From the NCBI GenBank assembly GCA_020438445.1, contig JAGQUO010000004.1, positions 1 to 51,454 of the forward strand: DNA of 51,454 nt, in the 5' to 3' direction. The position numbers and the translations under genes were made by a program. The notes beneath the pieces were generated by a model, which worked only from the letters and a program-made list of their open reading frames with translations, made no database searches and was not told the DNA's origin. This DNA comes from Solirubrobacterales bacterium. Lineage in GTDB: Bacteria; Actinomycetota; Thermoleophilia; Solirubrobacterales; 70-9. Shown piece after piece: positions 15,648 to 25,343 of the stretch (position 1 is its first letter; each line of letters starts with the position of its first letter).

Positions 15648-17801
15648 CTACTTGATGAACAGGATCTCCGAGTACTTCGGCAGCGGCCAGAGATCGTCGG
15701 CGACGATCAGCTCGAGCGCGTCGGCCACCTCGCGGACCTCCGACATCTTCGCGAGCTGCTTGTCGCGGGCGTACTCGGCCAGCTCGAGGCCCTCGATGCC
15801 GTCCGGGTAGACGTTCGCCTGCTCGAGCTCCCCGATCTTCTCGACGAACGCCGTGATCAGCGGCTCGAGCTCGGAGGAGACACCGCCGACTCCGGCGGCG
15901 TCGACCTCGACCGCGTAGCGGATCGCAGCGGGGAGGAGCATCGTCTTCGCGATCGCACGGGCCGTCTCGGCCTCGATGTTGGCGCGGACCGCGTACTGCT
16001 CGACCCAGACCTCGAACCGAGCCTCGAGCTCGCGCTTCGAGAGCACGTTGTACTTCTCGAAGGCGGCGACGGTGTCGTCGGCGACCACCTCGGGCAGCGC
16101 GTCCGGCGTCGTGCGGAGGTTCTTGAGCCCCCGCTGCTCGGCCTCGGCGTGCCACTCCTCGGAGTAGTTGTCGCCGCCGAAGCAGACCTGCTTGTTGGCG
16201 GAGTAGCTCTCCTTGACGACGTCCGCCACGGCGGCACCGATCTCCTCGCCCGAGTTGATCTTCTCCTCGAGCCTGCCGGCGAGCTCGTCGATCGCCTCGG
16301 CGACGATCGTGTTCAGGACCGTGTTCGGGAAGGCGAGCGACATGCTCGAACCGAGTGCCCTGAACTCGAACTTGTTGCCGGTGAACGCGAACGGCGAGGT
16401 CCGGTTGCGGTCGCCGCCGTGGAGCGGCAGCGGCGGCAGGACCGGCGTCCCGAGACCTAGCGTCGCATCCTCGGTGACGCCGTCGCCCTCACCCGAGACG
16501 ATCGACTCGAACGCCTTGTCGAGCTCGGCGCCGAGGAAGATCGAGATGATCGCCGGCGGCGCCTCGTTCGCCCCGAGGCGGTGGTCCTGGCCGATGTTCG
16601 CGACCGAGGCCCGGAGCAGCCCCTGATGCTTGTTGACCGCCTGGATCACGGCGGTGCAGAAGAACAGGAAGCTGGCATTCTGCGCCGGCGTGTCGCCCGG
16701 GTCCATCAGGTTGTGGCCCGTATCGGTGCCCATCGACCAGTTGTTGTGCTTGCCGGAGCCGTTGACCCCGGCGAACGGCTTCTCGTGCAGCAGGCAGACG
16801 AGCCCGTACCGGCGGGCGACGTTCTGCATGACCTGCATCGTGAGCTGCTGGTGGTCGGAGCCGACGTTCGAGTTCTCGAAGATCGGCGCGACCTCGTACT
16901 GGCCGGGAGCGACCTCGTTGTGCCGGGTCTTGACCGGCACGCCGAGCTTGACCAGCTCGCGCTCGGTCTCGAGCATGCAGGCGAGCACGCGCTCCGGGAT
17001 CGAGCCGAAGTAGTGATCGTCGAGCTCGTGGCCCTTCGGCGGCTGAGCGCCGAACAGCGTCCGCCCGGTGGTCACCAGGTCGGGGCGCTCGAAGAAGTAC
17101 TGCTCGTCGATCAGGAAGTACTCCTGCTCGGGGCCGACGGTGGTGAACACGCGCTGCGTCTCCTTGTCGCCGAGGAGGTGCAGCGCCTTGACGGCCGAGC
17201 TCGAGAGCGCGTCCATCGAGCGCAGGAGCGGGATCTTCGCGTCGAGCGCCTCGCCGGTCCACGAGGCGAACGCGGTCGGGATGCAGAGCAGGACGCCGTT
17301 GGGGTTCTCGAGCAGGAACGCCGGGCTCGTCGGATCCCAGGCGGTGTAGCCGCGGGCCTCGAACGTGGCCCGGATGCCGCCGGTCGGGAACGACGAGGCG
17401 TCGGGCTCGCCCTGGATCAGCTCCTTGCCGGAGAAGCCGGCGATCGCGTCGGAGTCGCCGCCGGGCTCGAAGAACGAGTCGTGCTTCTCCGCCGTCAGGC
17501 CGGTCAGCGGCTGGAACATGTGCGTGTAGTGGGTGGCCCCGTGCTCGAGGGCCCACTCCTTCATCGCGTCCGCGACCTCGTCCGCCAGCGACGGGTCGAG
17601 GGCGGCACCGGACGCGAGGGTCTCGTTCAGCCGGTCGAAGGTCTCAGCCGACAGCCGCTCCTTCTGGACGGCGGGAGAGAAGACGTTGGCGCCGAACGGG
17701 TGGTTGGCGGCATCGCGGAGGTCGCCGGTCTCGATCGATCCCCCGTTCGCGCTCCAGCTGGCGGCGGTGAGGTTGTGCTTGCGGGCCCTGGTGATGGTCA
17801 T
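15648..17801 (-). CDS. glnN: Glutamine synthetase type III
   Basis: 717 residues, the size of GSIII and much longer than GSI or GSII. The family signature [11 protein letters not shown] is present, together with [23 protein letters not shown]-like metal-binding glutamates ([19 protein letters not shown]) and the [29 protein letters not shown] segment. The reaction is ATP-dependent glutamine synthesis from glutamate and ammonium in a dodecamer. ATG 17801 follows AAGGAG at the correct distance. No PII protein, ammonium transporter or nitrogen regulator is in view, so it appears to be a single-gene unit. The region before it carries an inverted repeat, and large hairpins follow it. Confidence 0.96.
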   Translation of the reverse strand: MTITRARKHNLTAASWSANGGSIETGDLRDAANHPFGANVFSPAVQKERLSAETFDRLNETLASGAALDPSLADEVADAMKEWALEHGATHYTHMFQPLTGLTAEKHDSFFEPGGDSDAIAGFSGKELIQGEPDASSFPTGGIRATFEARGYTAWDPTSPAFLLENPNGVLLCIPTAFASWTGEALDAKIPLLRSMDALSSSAVKALHLLGDKETQRVFTTVGPEQEYFLIDEQYFFERPDLVTTGRTLFGAQPPKGHELDDHYFGSIPERVLACMLETERELVKLGVPVKTRHNEVAPGQYEVAPIFENSNVGSDHQQLTMQVMQNVARRYGLVCLLHEKPFAGVNGSGKHNNWSMGTDTGHNLMDPGDTPAQNASFLFFCTAVIQAVNKHQGLLRASVANIGQDHRLGANEAPPAIISIFLGAELDKAFESIVSGEGDGVTEDATLGLGTPVLPPLPLHGGDRNRTSPFAFTGNKFEFRALGSSMSLAFPNTVLNTIVAEAIDELAGRLEEKINSGEEIGAAVADVVKESYSANKQVCFGGDNYSEEWHAEAEQRGLKNLRTTPDALPEVVADDTVAAFEKYNVLSKRELEARFEVWVEQYAVRANIEAETARAIAKTMLLPAAIRYAVEVDAAGVGGVSSELEPLITAFVEKIGELEQANVYPDGIEGLELAEYARDKQLAKMSEVREVADALELIVADDLWPLPKYSEILFIK

Positions 17802-17915
17802 GGTGTCTGTTGACTCCTTCTCGTGGCTGCGCGGCTCATCCCGGGGCAGGGGAAAGCCGTCCGTGCATCGTCGCAAAGTTCTGACCTGAACCGTAGGGCC
17901 AGAGTGCGGTTCTTC

Positions 17916-17935
17916 CTTTGTCCGCGCGTACAAAG
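17916..17935. promoter_or_regulatory. Inverted repeat CTTTGT-N8-ACAAAG
   Basis: Perfect 6-base arms with an 8-base GC-rich spacer, about 115 bases before the glutamine synthetase start and 146 bases before the divergent desaturase start. The AT-rich arms stand out in this GC-rich DNA. It looks like an operator for a dimeric regulator; it does not match the actinobacterial GlnR box that I know. Confidence 0.45.
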
Positions 17936-18081
17936 TCCCGGATGTAGGGTTCGCCACGCGGACGGGGGCGGGTCCGGAGCCGGCCGCTTGCCCCTCAAAG
18001 CCGAATATGCTGTCGGTAGTCGCGTCGGGAGTCGCGGCCAGCCGATCCGGACGATCCAACCCCCGCGGGAGCCCCGACGCA

Positions 18082-19122
18082 ATGACCGACACCTCCACCG
18101 ACCCCTACTGGCGCGAGGCGATGGCGCCTTACGCCCGCCCCGATCGACTCCGTTCGATCGTCGACATCCTCACCGCGCCCGTGGCCTTCATTGCTCTCTG
18201 GGCGCTGATGTACGCGGCGTTCGACGTCTCCTACTGGCTCGTCCTGCTGATCTCGATTCCCGCCGCCGGATTCCTGCTGCGGACGTTCATCCTCTTCCAC
18301 GACTGCACGCACGGCTCGTTCTTCGCCACGCGCCGGGCCAACGTCTGGGGCGGCCGCATCTTCGGCCTGCTGACCTTCCAGTGCTTCGCCAACTGGCGCC
18401 ACCACCACGCGATCCATCACGGCTCGGCCGGCGATCTCGATCGCCGTGGCACCGGCGACGTCCCGACCTGGACCGTCGACGAGTACTTCGAGAAGCCATG
18501 GCGCTCGCGGATCGGCTATCGCCTGTTCCGCAATCCGCTGGTGATGTTCGGCGTCGGCCCGATCTGGTCGCTGCTGATCGGCCCCCGCATCTGGGCGGGC
18601 TCGAAGCCGGGGCCGCTGCGGAACAGCATCCTGCTGACGAACGTCGGAGTCGTCGTCATGGTCGGCGCCGCGTGCCTCGCCTTCGGATGGCAGGCCGTCC
18701 TGCTGATCGAGGCGCCGCTCGTCGTCATCGCCGGCACCGCGGGGGTCTGGCTCTTCTTCGTCCAGCACCAGTTCGAGGACGTCTACTGGGAGAACAGCGA
18801 CGCCTGGGACTACTCGGAGGCGGCGCTCAAGGGCAGCAGCTACCTGAAGCTGCCGCAGCCGATGCAGTTCTTCACCGGCAACATCGGCCTCCACCACGTC
18901 CATCACCTCAGCGCGCGGATCCCGAACTACAACCTCCAGCGCGCCCACGACGAGAACGAGGTCTTTGCCCAGGTCCCGGTCCTGAACTTCCGCCGGTCCC
19001 TGCGCAGCCCCCGGCTCAAGCTCTGGGACCCGGCCGGCAAGCAGCTCGTCGGATTCGCCGCCGCGAGGTCGATCTGGCGGCGCACACAGGTCCAGGCGAG
19101 ACCGGCGGCGTCACAGGCCTAG
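18082..19122 (+). CDS. Fatty acid desaturase (membrane di-iron)
   Basis: 346 residues. All three histidine boxes of membrane desaturases are present: [15 protein letters not shown] and, near the C-terminus, HHVHHLS. Four hydrophobic segments flank them. The enzyme would insert a cis double bond in acyl chains of lipids, probably as a delta-9 or DesK-regulated-type enzyme. ATG 18082 was preferred over the upstream GTG-type starts because GGGAG precedes it and the conserved protein starts shortly after; a TATGCT hexamer at 18006-18011 could start a 70-base leader. It is divergent from glutamine synthetase. Confidence 0.93.
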   Translation: MTDTSTDPYWREAMAPYARPDRLRSIVDILTAPVAFIALWALMYAAFDVSYWLVLLISIPAAGFLLRTFILFHDCTHGSFFATRRANVWGGRIFGLLTFQCFANWRHHHAIHHGSAGDLDRRGTGDVPTWTVDEYFEKPWRSRIGYRLFRNPLVMFGVGPIWSLLIGPRIWAGSKPGPLRNSILLTNVGVVVMVGAACLAFGWQAVLLIEAPLVVIAGTAGVWLFFVQHQFEDVYWENSDAWDYSEAALKGSSYLKLPQPMQFFTGNIGLHHVHHLSARIPNYNLQRAHDENEVFAQVPVLNFRRSLRSPRLKLWDPAGKQLVGFAAARSIWRRTQVQARPAASQA

Positions 19123-19212
19123 GGCGAGCGCCGGCCGGGGGCGGGCTGAGCGGCCGGGCGGGAACGCCGGCCGGGCGGAATCGAGGCGCGTAACGGTGGC
19201 GGGCGAAACCAC

Positions 19213-19252
19213 CGATCGGGATATTGCCCACATAGCGGGAAAATCCCGATCG
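19213..19252. terminator. Palindrome between convergent desaturase and MBL genes
   Basis: CGATCGGGAT at 19213-19222 pairs perfectly with ATCCCGATCG at 19243-19252. The loop can form a second short CCC/GGG stem separated by ATTG/AAA, repeating the bipartite design seen elsewhere. It lies between two convergent genes and probably terminates both. Confidence 0.5.
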
Positions 19253-19300
19253 CTGGAAGGCGGAGCCGGTCGCCCCGGCGGACCGACCGCCCGCCGGGCC

Positions 19301-19999
19301 CTAGCTGTGAGCCGCGATCTCGGCCGATTTGGCGATCGCGTCGTCCATCTGCTCGAGGGCGTCGATGTTGACCGGCCCGTGCCCGGGGGCGATCGCCGAC
19401 GGCTCGTGGGTGCGGAGCTCGATCGCGCTCTCCAGCTCCAGCTCCTTGTTCCAGGTCGCCATCGTGGGGAGCGGGAAGAGCGGGTTGGCGCGGGCGGTCG
19501 TGTAGACGCCGAACAGGGTCGAGAAGACGTCGCCGCAATAGAGGGTCCGATCCCGGGTGTCGAGGAAGGCCAGGTGTCCGGGCGTGTGCCCGGGGGTGGC
19601 GATCGCTTCCAGCGAGCCGATCCGATCGCCGCCCTCGATCGTGCGCGTGGGCTTCGTCTTCGCGCCCGGGTAGCTGCCCTTGAGCTTGCCGGTCTCGCCC
19701 TCCTGGAGGGTCTTGTCCCCGCTCAGCAGGATGGCGTCGCGCGAGCTGATCAGGACCTCGGCTTCGGGAAGCTGCCGGTGGAGCTCGTCGAGGGAGCCGA
19801 TGTGATCGCCGTGTGCATGGGTGAGGACGATGCGGACGATCGGTTTGCCGAGGGCGGATGCCTGAGCGAGGATCTTCTTGCCGGTGCCCTTGAGCGCGGT
19901 GTCGATCAAGGTCAGGCCGTCGTCCTCCTCGACGAGGAAGGCGTTGACCATGCCGTAGCGGCTGATCCGGGTGTGGCTCTCGGCGGTGGGAACGCTCAT
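19301..19999 (-). CDS. MBL-fold metallo-hydrolase
   Basis: 232 residues. Metal-binding motifs of the metallo-beta-lactamase superfamily are complete: THAHGDHIG, TPGHTPGH, the Asp in YCGDVF and a final APGHGPV. The length and simple layout match the glyoxalase II/YqgX-like group rather than true beta-lactamases; the substrate is unknown. A TAGGAT hexamer (20006-20011) lies six bases before the ATG. It is divergent from a second, unrelated MBL-fold gene 67 bases away. Confidence 0.9.
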   Translation of the reverse strand: MSVPTAESHTRISRYGMVNAFLVEEDDGLTLIDTALKGTGKKILAQASALGKPIVRIVLTHAHGDHIGSLDELHRQLPEAEVLISSRDAILLSGDKTLQEGETGKLKGSYPGAKTKPTRTIEGGDRIGSLEAIATPGHTPGHLAFLDTRDRTLYCGDVFSTLFGVYTTARANPLFPLPTMATWNKELELESAIELRTHEPSAIAPGHGPVNIDALEQMDDAIAKSAEIAAHS

Positions 20000-20005
20000 G
20001 CCCTG

Positions 20006-20011
20006 ATCCTA
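20006..20011 (-). promoter_or_regulatory. -10 hexamer TAGGAT before MBL gene
   Basis: TANNNT hexamer six bases before the ATG at 19999 on the reverse strand. Confidence 0.5.
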
Positions 20012-20052
20012 GCCTGAGCGGGCCGGCGCCCCGCGCCGGGCCCGGCCCTGGA

Positions 20053-20058
20053 TAGGCT
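20053..20058 (+). promoter_or_regulatory. -10 hexamer TAGGCT before second MBL gene
   Basis: TANNNT hexamer eight bases before the ATG at 20067; divergent partner of the site at 20006-20011. Confidence 0.5.
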
Positions 20059-20066
20059 CGGGCGCC

Positions 20067-21065
20067 ATGAGCCCCGACCGGCGCAACGAGGTCGCCCGCA
20101 GCGAGCGGATCCTGCCGGGCGTCTGGCGCCTCCGGCTCCCGTGTCCGTGGCCGGGCGTTCCGCACTGCAACTCGTGGGCCGTCACCCGCGGCGACGGCGT
20201 CGTCCTCTTCGACACCGGGATCGGCGGCGAGGAGGGCCTGCATCAGCTCGAGCTCGCGCTCGGGCAGGCGAAGCTGAAGCTCCGCGACGTCCGCCTCGTC
20301 GTCTGCACCCACTCGCACGCCGACCACTACGGCGCCGCCGCGGGCATCGTCGACGCGGCCGGGTGCGAGCTCTGGATGCATCCCGCGTGGGGTCACGTCC
20401 GGGCGATGGCCGAGGACCCCGACCGCGCGCTCGACAACCGGATCGAGGTGGCTCGCCAGAGCGGGGTGCCCGCCGCCACCCTCGAGCGGTACGAGGCCCG
20501 GCGTGGCGAGAGCACCTACATCGACCGGGCGATCCCGCCGGACCGGGAGCTTCTCGACGGCGTCGAGGTCGCCACCGACCTCGGCTTCTTCCGCGCCTAC
20601 GAGACCCCGGGCCACGCGCCGTCCCACGTCGTCCTCCACGAGCCCGAGAGCGGCCTGCTGGTCTCCGGGGACCACCTCCTCGGCCGGATCTCGCTCTTCT
20701 ACGACCACGGCCACACGCCCGACCCGGTCGGTGAGTTCATCACCTCGCTCGACGTCGTCGACGAGCTCGACATCCGCCTCTGCCTGCCGGGTCACGGCCG
20801 CACGTTCCGCGACGTCGACGCGAAGATCGCCGCCTACCGCAAGGAGGTCGAATCGCAGCTCGGCACCGTTCGCGACGCGCTGGCCGACGGCGAGACGACG
20901 CCGTACGGCGTGGTCGAGCACATGCTCGGCGCCGAGAACCTCGGCGGGCCGGCCGCCGCCTGGGCGCTGCAGCTCTCGCTCGCATACCTCGACCATCTCG
21001 AGGTTCTCGGCGAGGCCGAGCGGGTCGACGGCGCCGATCCGGTCCTCTGGCGCACGACCGGCTGA
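20067..21065 (+). CDS. MBL-fold metallo-hydrolase with C-terminal helical domain
   Basis: 332 residues. Motifs THSHADHYG, TPGHAPSHV, SGDHLLG and LPGHGRTF give the full di-metal site. After about residue 250 a helical segment (DAKIAAYRKEVESQLGTVRDALADGETTPYGVVEHM) forms the winged-helix-like tail found in LACTB2-type MBL proteins. Such enzymes hydrolyse thioesters or nucleic acids; the substrate is not identifiable. It differs clearly in sequence from its divergent MBL neighbour, so this is not a recent duplication. Confidence 0.9.
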   Translation: MSPDRRNEVARSERILPGVWRLRLPCPWPGVPHCNSWAVTRGDGVVLFDTGIGGEEGLHQLELALGQAKLKLRDVRLVVCTHSHADHYGAAAGIVDAAGCELWMHPAWGHVRAMAEDPDRALDNRIEVARQSGVPAATLERYEARRGESTYIDRAIPPDRELLDGVEVATDLGFFRAYETPGHAPSHVVLHEPESGLLVSGDHLLGRISLFYDHGHTPDPVGEFITSLDVVDELDIRLCLPGHGRTFRDVDAKIAAYRKEVESQLGTVRDALADGETTPYGVVEHMLGAENLGGPAAAWALQLSLAYLDHLEVLGEAERVDGADPVLWRTTG

Positions 21066-21200
21066 ACGCGACTCTGTACGCACCGGCCGACCTCCACGGT
21101 CGAGCTTGTGCCTCGCCGAACCCCACGGAGGCGCCGATTTCGGGTAGCGTCGCCGCGTCCGTCCAGAGACGAGTGCCGCGTGGGAGAGGAGGCGAGGCAC

Positions 21201-22259
21201 GTGGAGAGCAGCAGCGAGAACGGCTCGAGGCCCGACGTGCACCTCGTCGGGCTCCGTAAGACCTACGGCGAGGTCGTCGCGGTGGATCGGGTCGATCTCG
21301 ACATCCGGCGCGGTGAGTTCTTCACGATGCTCGGCCCGTCCGGCTCCGGCAAGACGACCATGCTGAGGATGATCGCCGGCTTCGAGCTGCCCGACGAGGG
21401 ACGCGTCGAGCTCGCCGGCACGGACGTCACCGATCTGGCCGCCTACGACCGCGACGTCAACACCGTCTTCCAGGACTACGCGCTGTTCCCGCACATGACG
21501 GTCGGCGACAACGTCGAGTACGGCCTGCGGGTTGCGAAGGTCGGTAAGGACGATCGGCGCAAGCGTCGCGCGGAGGCGCTCGAGATGGTCCGCCTGCCCG
21601 GCTACGACGATCGCAAGCCGAACGAGCTCAGCGGCGGTCAGCGTCAGCGCGTCGCCCTCGCCCGGGCGATCGTCAATCAGCCTCGCGTGCTGCTCCTCGA
21701 CGAGCCGCTCGGCGCTCTGGACCTGAAGCTCCGCGAGCAGCTCCAGATCGAGCTCAAGCAGATCCAGCGCGAGGTCGGCATCACCTTCGTCTACGTCACC
21801 CACGACCAGGAGGAGGCGCTGACGATGTCCGATCGGATCGCCGTCTTCAACGAGGGCCGGATCGAACAGGTCGGCGAGCCCGAGAGCGTCTACGAGCGCC
21901 CGGCCAACTCGTTCGTGGCCGGGTTCGTCGGCGTGTCGAACGTGATCCACCGCGACGGCGGCACGTTCACCGTCCGGCCCGAGAAGGTCCGGCTGCTCGC
22001 CCCGGGGGATCCGACCGAGGGCCTGGTCGTCGAGGAGGGAAGGATCGCCGACGTCTCCTACGCAGGGATGGTGACGCGGTTCCACATCGAGCTCGAGGGC
22101 GGCGACCGCCTCCAGGTGGCGCGACAGAACCTCGAACAGACTTCGCATGAGGACGAGGGGATGCGGGGAGAGCGGGTCAAGGTCGCTTGGCGGCGCGAGC
22201 ACACGGTCGCGGTCGCTGAGCAGCAGGGGGTAGGTCAATCAACAGAGGAGGAAACATGA
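21201..22259 (+). CDS. potA: Polyamine-type ABC importer ATPase
   Basis: 352 residues from a GTG preceded by GGAGAGGAGG. Walker A GPSGSGKTT, Q-loop in VFQDYALFPHMTV, signature LSGGQRQRVALARAI and Walker B VLLLDEPLGALDLKLRE are all intact, and a C-terminal TOBE-type domain follows residue about 240 (VRPEKVRLLAPGD). Together with the downstream lipoprotein and two permeases this is a spermidine/putrescine-family importer. Its last codons overlap the ATG of the binding-protein gene as ATGA (22256-22259). An alternative upstream start in the same frame (21108) lacks homology support. Confidence 0.93.
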   Translation: MESSSENGSRPDVHLVGLRKTYGEVVAVDRVDLDIRRGEFFTMLGPSGSGKTTMLRMIAGFELPDEGRVELAGTDVTDLAAYDRDVNTVFQDYALFPHMTVGDNVEYGLRVAKVGKDDRRKRRAEALEMVRLPGYDDRKPNELSGGQRQRVALARAIVNQPRVLLLDEPLGALDLKLREQLQIELKQIQREVGITFVYVTHDQEEALTMSDRIAVFNEGRIEQVGEPESVYERPANSFVAGFVGVSNVIHRDGGTFTVRPEKVRLLAPGDPTEGLVVEEGRIADVSYAGMVTRFHIELEGGDRLQVARQNLEQTSHEDEGMRGERVKVAWRREHTVAVAEQQGVGQSTEEET

Positions 22260-23482
22260 GTAGCGATGCGCGCTCTGCACGGTGGGCCTGGCTCGCCGTG
22301 GCAGGCCTGAGCGTCTTCATCGCCGCCTTCGCGATCGGATGCGGAGGCAGCGACTCGAGCGACAGCACGAGCGGCGGTGGAGAGATGCTGAGTGAGGTCG
22401 GCGAAGGAGAAGGCCAGCTCAATCTGATCTGCTGGCCGAGCTACTGCGAGAACGGCTCGACCGACCCCGATGTCGACTGGATCAGCGACTTCGAGAAGCA
22501 GACGGGCTGTGAGGTCAACGTCAAGATCGGAAACACCTCCGACGAGATGGTGCAGCTGATGAGGACCGGCCAGTACGACGGGGTCTCCGCGTCCGGTGAC
22601 GCGACGCTGCGGCTGATCGACGGTGGCGATGTCGCCCCGGTCAACACCGATCTGGTCTCCAACTACGCGGACATATTCCCGGGGCTGAAAGACCAGCCGT
22701 TCAACAGTGTCGACGGGCAGATGTACGGGATTCCGCATGGACGCGGGGCGAACCTGCTGATGTGGAACACCGATCAGGTCAAGCCCGCACCGAACTCGTG
22801 GGGGGCCGTCTTCGACCCCAACGAGGCCGCCAAGCAGAAGGGCCACGTCACTGCGTACGACAGCCCGATCTACATCGCCGACGCGGCGCTGTATCTGATG
22901 GCGACGCAGCCGGACCTGGGGATCACCAACCCCTATGAGCTGGATGAGGATCAGTTCAACGCTGCGATCGACCTGCTCAAGCAGCAGCGCGAGTTCATCG
23001 GCGAGTACTGGTCGGACTACGCCAAGCAGATCCAGTCGTTCGCGAACGGCGACACGACGGTCGGGACGACCTGGCCATACCAGTACCTGGCGCTGCAGGC
23101 CGAAGGCGATCCGGTTGCCTCGACCGTTCCCGAGGAGGGATCGACCGGCTGGTCGGACACGTGGATGATCAGCTCGGAGGCGAAGCATCCGAACTGCATG
23201 TACATGTGGATGGATCACATCACCGAGCCACAGGTCCAGGCGGACGTGGCCGAGTGGTTCGGCGAGGCGCCGGCCAACAGCAAGGCGTGCGAGCCGCAGT
23301 ACCTGAAGAAGGGGCCGTTCCCCGATGTCAAGCACTGCGAGAAGTACGACGCGTCCGGCGAGAAGTACCTGGACGACCTCTACTACTGGACCACCCCCGT
23401 ATCCGATTGCGGCGATGACCGCGGCGACGTGTGCAAGACATACGACGATTGGGTCCAGGGCTGGACGGAGGTGAAGGGCTAG
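22256..23482 (+). CDS. potD: Polyamine-type substrate-binding lipoprotein
   Basis: 408 residues with a strong GGAGGA ribosome-binding site. The signal peptide ends in a lipobox (AFAIGC), so the protein should be lipid-anchored outside the membrane, followed by a Ser/Gly-rich linker. The body begins GQLNLICWPSYCENG, matching the NLYNWxxY start of PotD-like proteins (family 1 solute-binding proteins), and includes GIPHGRGANLLMWNTD. About eight cysteines remain in the mature protein after the lipobox, unusual for this family and suggesting several disulfides. The ligand could be a polyamine or another small cation or opine. Confidence 0.9.
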   Translation: MSSDARSARWAWLAVAGLSVFIAAFAIGCGGSDSSDSTSGGGEMLSEVGEGEGQLNLICWPSYCENGSTDPDVDWISDFEKQTGCEVNVKIGNTSDEMVQLMRTGQYDGVSASGDATLRLIDGGDVAPVNTDLVSNYADIFPGLKDQPFNSVDGQMYGIPHGRGANLLMWNTDQVKPAPNSWGAVFDPNEAAKQKGHVTAYDSPIYIADAALYLMATQPDLGITNPYELDEDQFNAAIDLLKQQREFIGEYWSDYAKQIQSFANGDTTVGTTWPYQYLALQAEGDPVASTVPEEGSTGWSDTWMISSEAKHPNCMYMWMDHITEPQVQADVAEWFGEAPANSKACEPQYLKKGPFPDVKHCEKYDASGEKYLDDLYYWTTPVSDCGDDRGDVCKTYDDWVQGWTEVKG

Positions 23483-23506
23483 GACGGCCGGAGGAAGCGG
23501 GCGGCC

Positions 23507-24403
23507 ATGGAAGCGACGGGGCTGGGAGCCCCGAAGCCGAGGAGGTCGGCGGGCCACAGGCTCGCCGACCTCTTCCATGGTCGCCCGCGCCTTCAGGCCG
23601 GCACCCTGCTCGCCGGGCCGGTCGGCTGGCTCGTCATCGGTTACCTCGGGTCGCTCGCGATCCTGCTGATCGCGAGCTTCTGGTCACTCGGCGAGCTCAG
23701 CGGCGAGGTCGAGAGGTCGTTCACGCTCGACAACTTCAAGACCATCGTCGAGGACTCCGTCTACCGGACGGTGACACTGCGTACCGTGGGCATCGCGGCG
23801 GCCGTCACCGTCACCGATGCGTTGCTCGCCCTGCCGCTCGCGTTCTACATGGCGAAGGTCGCGAGGCCGAGCCGCCAGAGCCTGCTCGTGGTCGCCGTCC
23901 TGGTGCCTCTCTGGTCTTCCTATCTCGTCAAGGCCTTCGCCTGGCGGACCATCCTCAGCGAAGAGGGGATCCTAAATTGGGCGCTCGATCCCCTCGGCTT
24001 GTCCGGGCCCGGCTACGGAACGCTCGCCGTCTGGCTCGTGATGAGCTACATCTGGTTGCCCTACATGATCATTCCGATCTATGCCGGCTTCGACCGGATC
24101 CCGGACTCGGTGCTGAGCGCCTCCGATGACCTCGGGGCCAAGGCCTGGATGACCTTCCGGCGAGTGATCTGGCCGCTCGTCTTCCCGGCGATCGTCGCAG
24201 GCTCGATCTTCACCTTCTCGCTCACCCTCGGCGACTTCATCGCGCCGACCCTGGTCAGCTCGACCCAGTTCATCGGCACCGTCGTCAAGTCGACGATCAC
24301 GACCAACCTCCCGCTCGCCGCTGCATATTCGGTGGTGCCGATCCTGATCATGATCATCTACCTGCTGATCGCCCGCCGGCTGGGCGCATTCGAGCACGTC
24401 TGA
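23507..24403 (+). CDS. potB: ABC importer permease, PotB type
   Basis: 298 residues with a GGAGG-containing leader. Six membrane segments, and the cytoplasmic EAA loop appears as ASDDLGAKAWMTFRRVIWPLVFPAI, which docks on the ATPase. The N-terminus of about 40 residues before the first membrane helix is basic. It follows the binding-protein gene by 24 bases and precedes the second permease by one base. Confidence 0.92.
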   Translation: MEATGLGAPKPRRSAGHRLADLFHGRPRLQAGTLLAGPVGWLVIGYLGSLAILLIASFWSLGELSGEVERSFTLDNFKTIVEDSVYRTVTLRTVGIAAAVTVTDALLALPLAFYMAKVARPSRQSLLVVAVLVPLWSSYLVKAFAWRTILSEEGILNWALDPLGLSGPGYGTLAVWLVMSYIWLPYMIIPIYAGFDRIPDSVLSASDDLGAKAWMTFRRVIWPLVFPAIVAGSIFTFSLTLGDFIAPTLVSSTQFIGTVVKSTITTNLPLAAAYSVVPILIMIIYLLIARRLGAFEHV

Positions 24404-24404
24404 G

Positions 24405-25259
24405 ATGCGGCTCACTCGGCGCAACGAGTTCCTGCTCAAGCTCGCGTCGGGCGCCACGCTGGCGTTCATCTACCTGCCGCTGCTGGTCATCCTGATCTAT
24501 GCGTTCAACTCCACGAACACGCAGGTCTGGCCGCCTGATGGTCTGACGACGAAATGGTTCGGGGAAGCGTTCGACAACAGCGGCGCGCGCGACGCCTTCC
24601 TGCTCTCGATCGAGGCCGCGGCTCTGGCGACAGCGGTCGCAATCGTCCTCGGGACGCTCGCTTCGATGGCGGTCGCGCGCTATCGCTTCTTCGGACGCGA
24701 GACCATCTCGTTTCTCGTGATCCTGCCGATCGCCCTGCCGGGGATCGTCACGGGCGTCGCCCTGAACACCAGCTTCACGCAGATCCTCGGCATGGAGTTG
24801 AGCCTCTTCACGATCATCGTCGGCCACGCCACGTTCTGCATCGTCGTCGTCTACAACAACGTCGTCGCTCGCCTCCGTCGCGTGTCGGGGTCGTTCGAGG
24901 AGGCATCTGCGGACCTGGGAGCGACGCCTTGGACCACGTTCCGCCGGGTGACGCTTCCGAGCATGCGGACGGCGCTCGTCGCCGGCGCTCTACTGGCCTT
25001 CGGCCTCTCGTTCGACGAGATCATCGTGACCACGTTCACCGCCGGGGCGGGTGAGCAGACCCTGCCCATCTGGATCCTCACGAACTTCTCCCGCCCCGCC
25101 CAGCTCCCGATCGTCAACGTGGTGGCAGTGCTGGTCGTGTTGATCTCGATCGTTCCGGTCTACCTCGCCAACCGTCTGAGCCGTGATGTGGGCGGGGCGG
25201 CTCCGACCCGGGGCGGAGCGGCGGGCGCGGTTGCCGCCGAGGGGACGGCGATTCCCTAG
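24405..25259 (+). CDS. potC: ABC importer permease, PotC type
   Basis: 284 residues with six membrane segments and the EAA loop ASADLGATPWTTFRRVTLPSMRTAL. The start is one base after the previous stop, so translation is coupled. The C-terminus carries a short Gly/Ala-rich cytoplasmic tail. It completes the four-gene importer in the order ATPase, binding protein, permease, permease. Confidence 0.92.
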   Translation: MRLTRRNEFLLKLASGATLAFIYLPLLVILIYAFNSTNTQVWPPDGLTTKWFGEAFDNSGARDAFLLSIEAAALATAVAIVLGTLASMAVARYRFFGRETISFLVILPIALPGIVTGVALNTSFTQILGMELSLFTIIVGHATFCIVVVYNNVVARLRRVSGSFEEASADLGATPWTTFRRVTLPSMRTALVAGALLAFGLSFDEIIVTTFTAGAGEQTLPIWILTNFSRPAQLPIVNVVAVLVVLISIVPVYLANRLSRDVGGAAPTRGGAAGAVAAEGTAIP

Positions 25260-25297
25260 GTCGCTCGCCGACGCCGGCTCCTGCCGGCGGGGCCTGG

Positions 25298-25343
25298 ACC
25301 GGGGAGGATCCGCGTTGCACGGCGCCGGGGATCACTCCCCGGT
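25298..25343. terminator. Hairpin between Pot operon and VTT gene
   Basis: ACCGGGGAG (25298-25306) pairs with CTCCCCGGT (25335-25343) across a 28-base loop, and a smaller GCCGG/CCGGC hairpin lies just upstream (25273-25288). The right arm overlaps the last codons of the convergent gene. Probable bidirectional terminator. Confidence 0.4.

Noticed and set aside
19301-21065. The two MBL genes as a tandem duplication
   Set aside because: They share only the superfamily metal motifs; lengths, N-termini and C-terminal domains differ and they are divergent, so recent duplication is unlikely.
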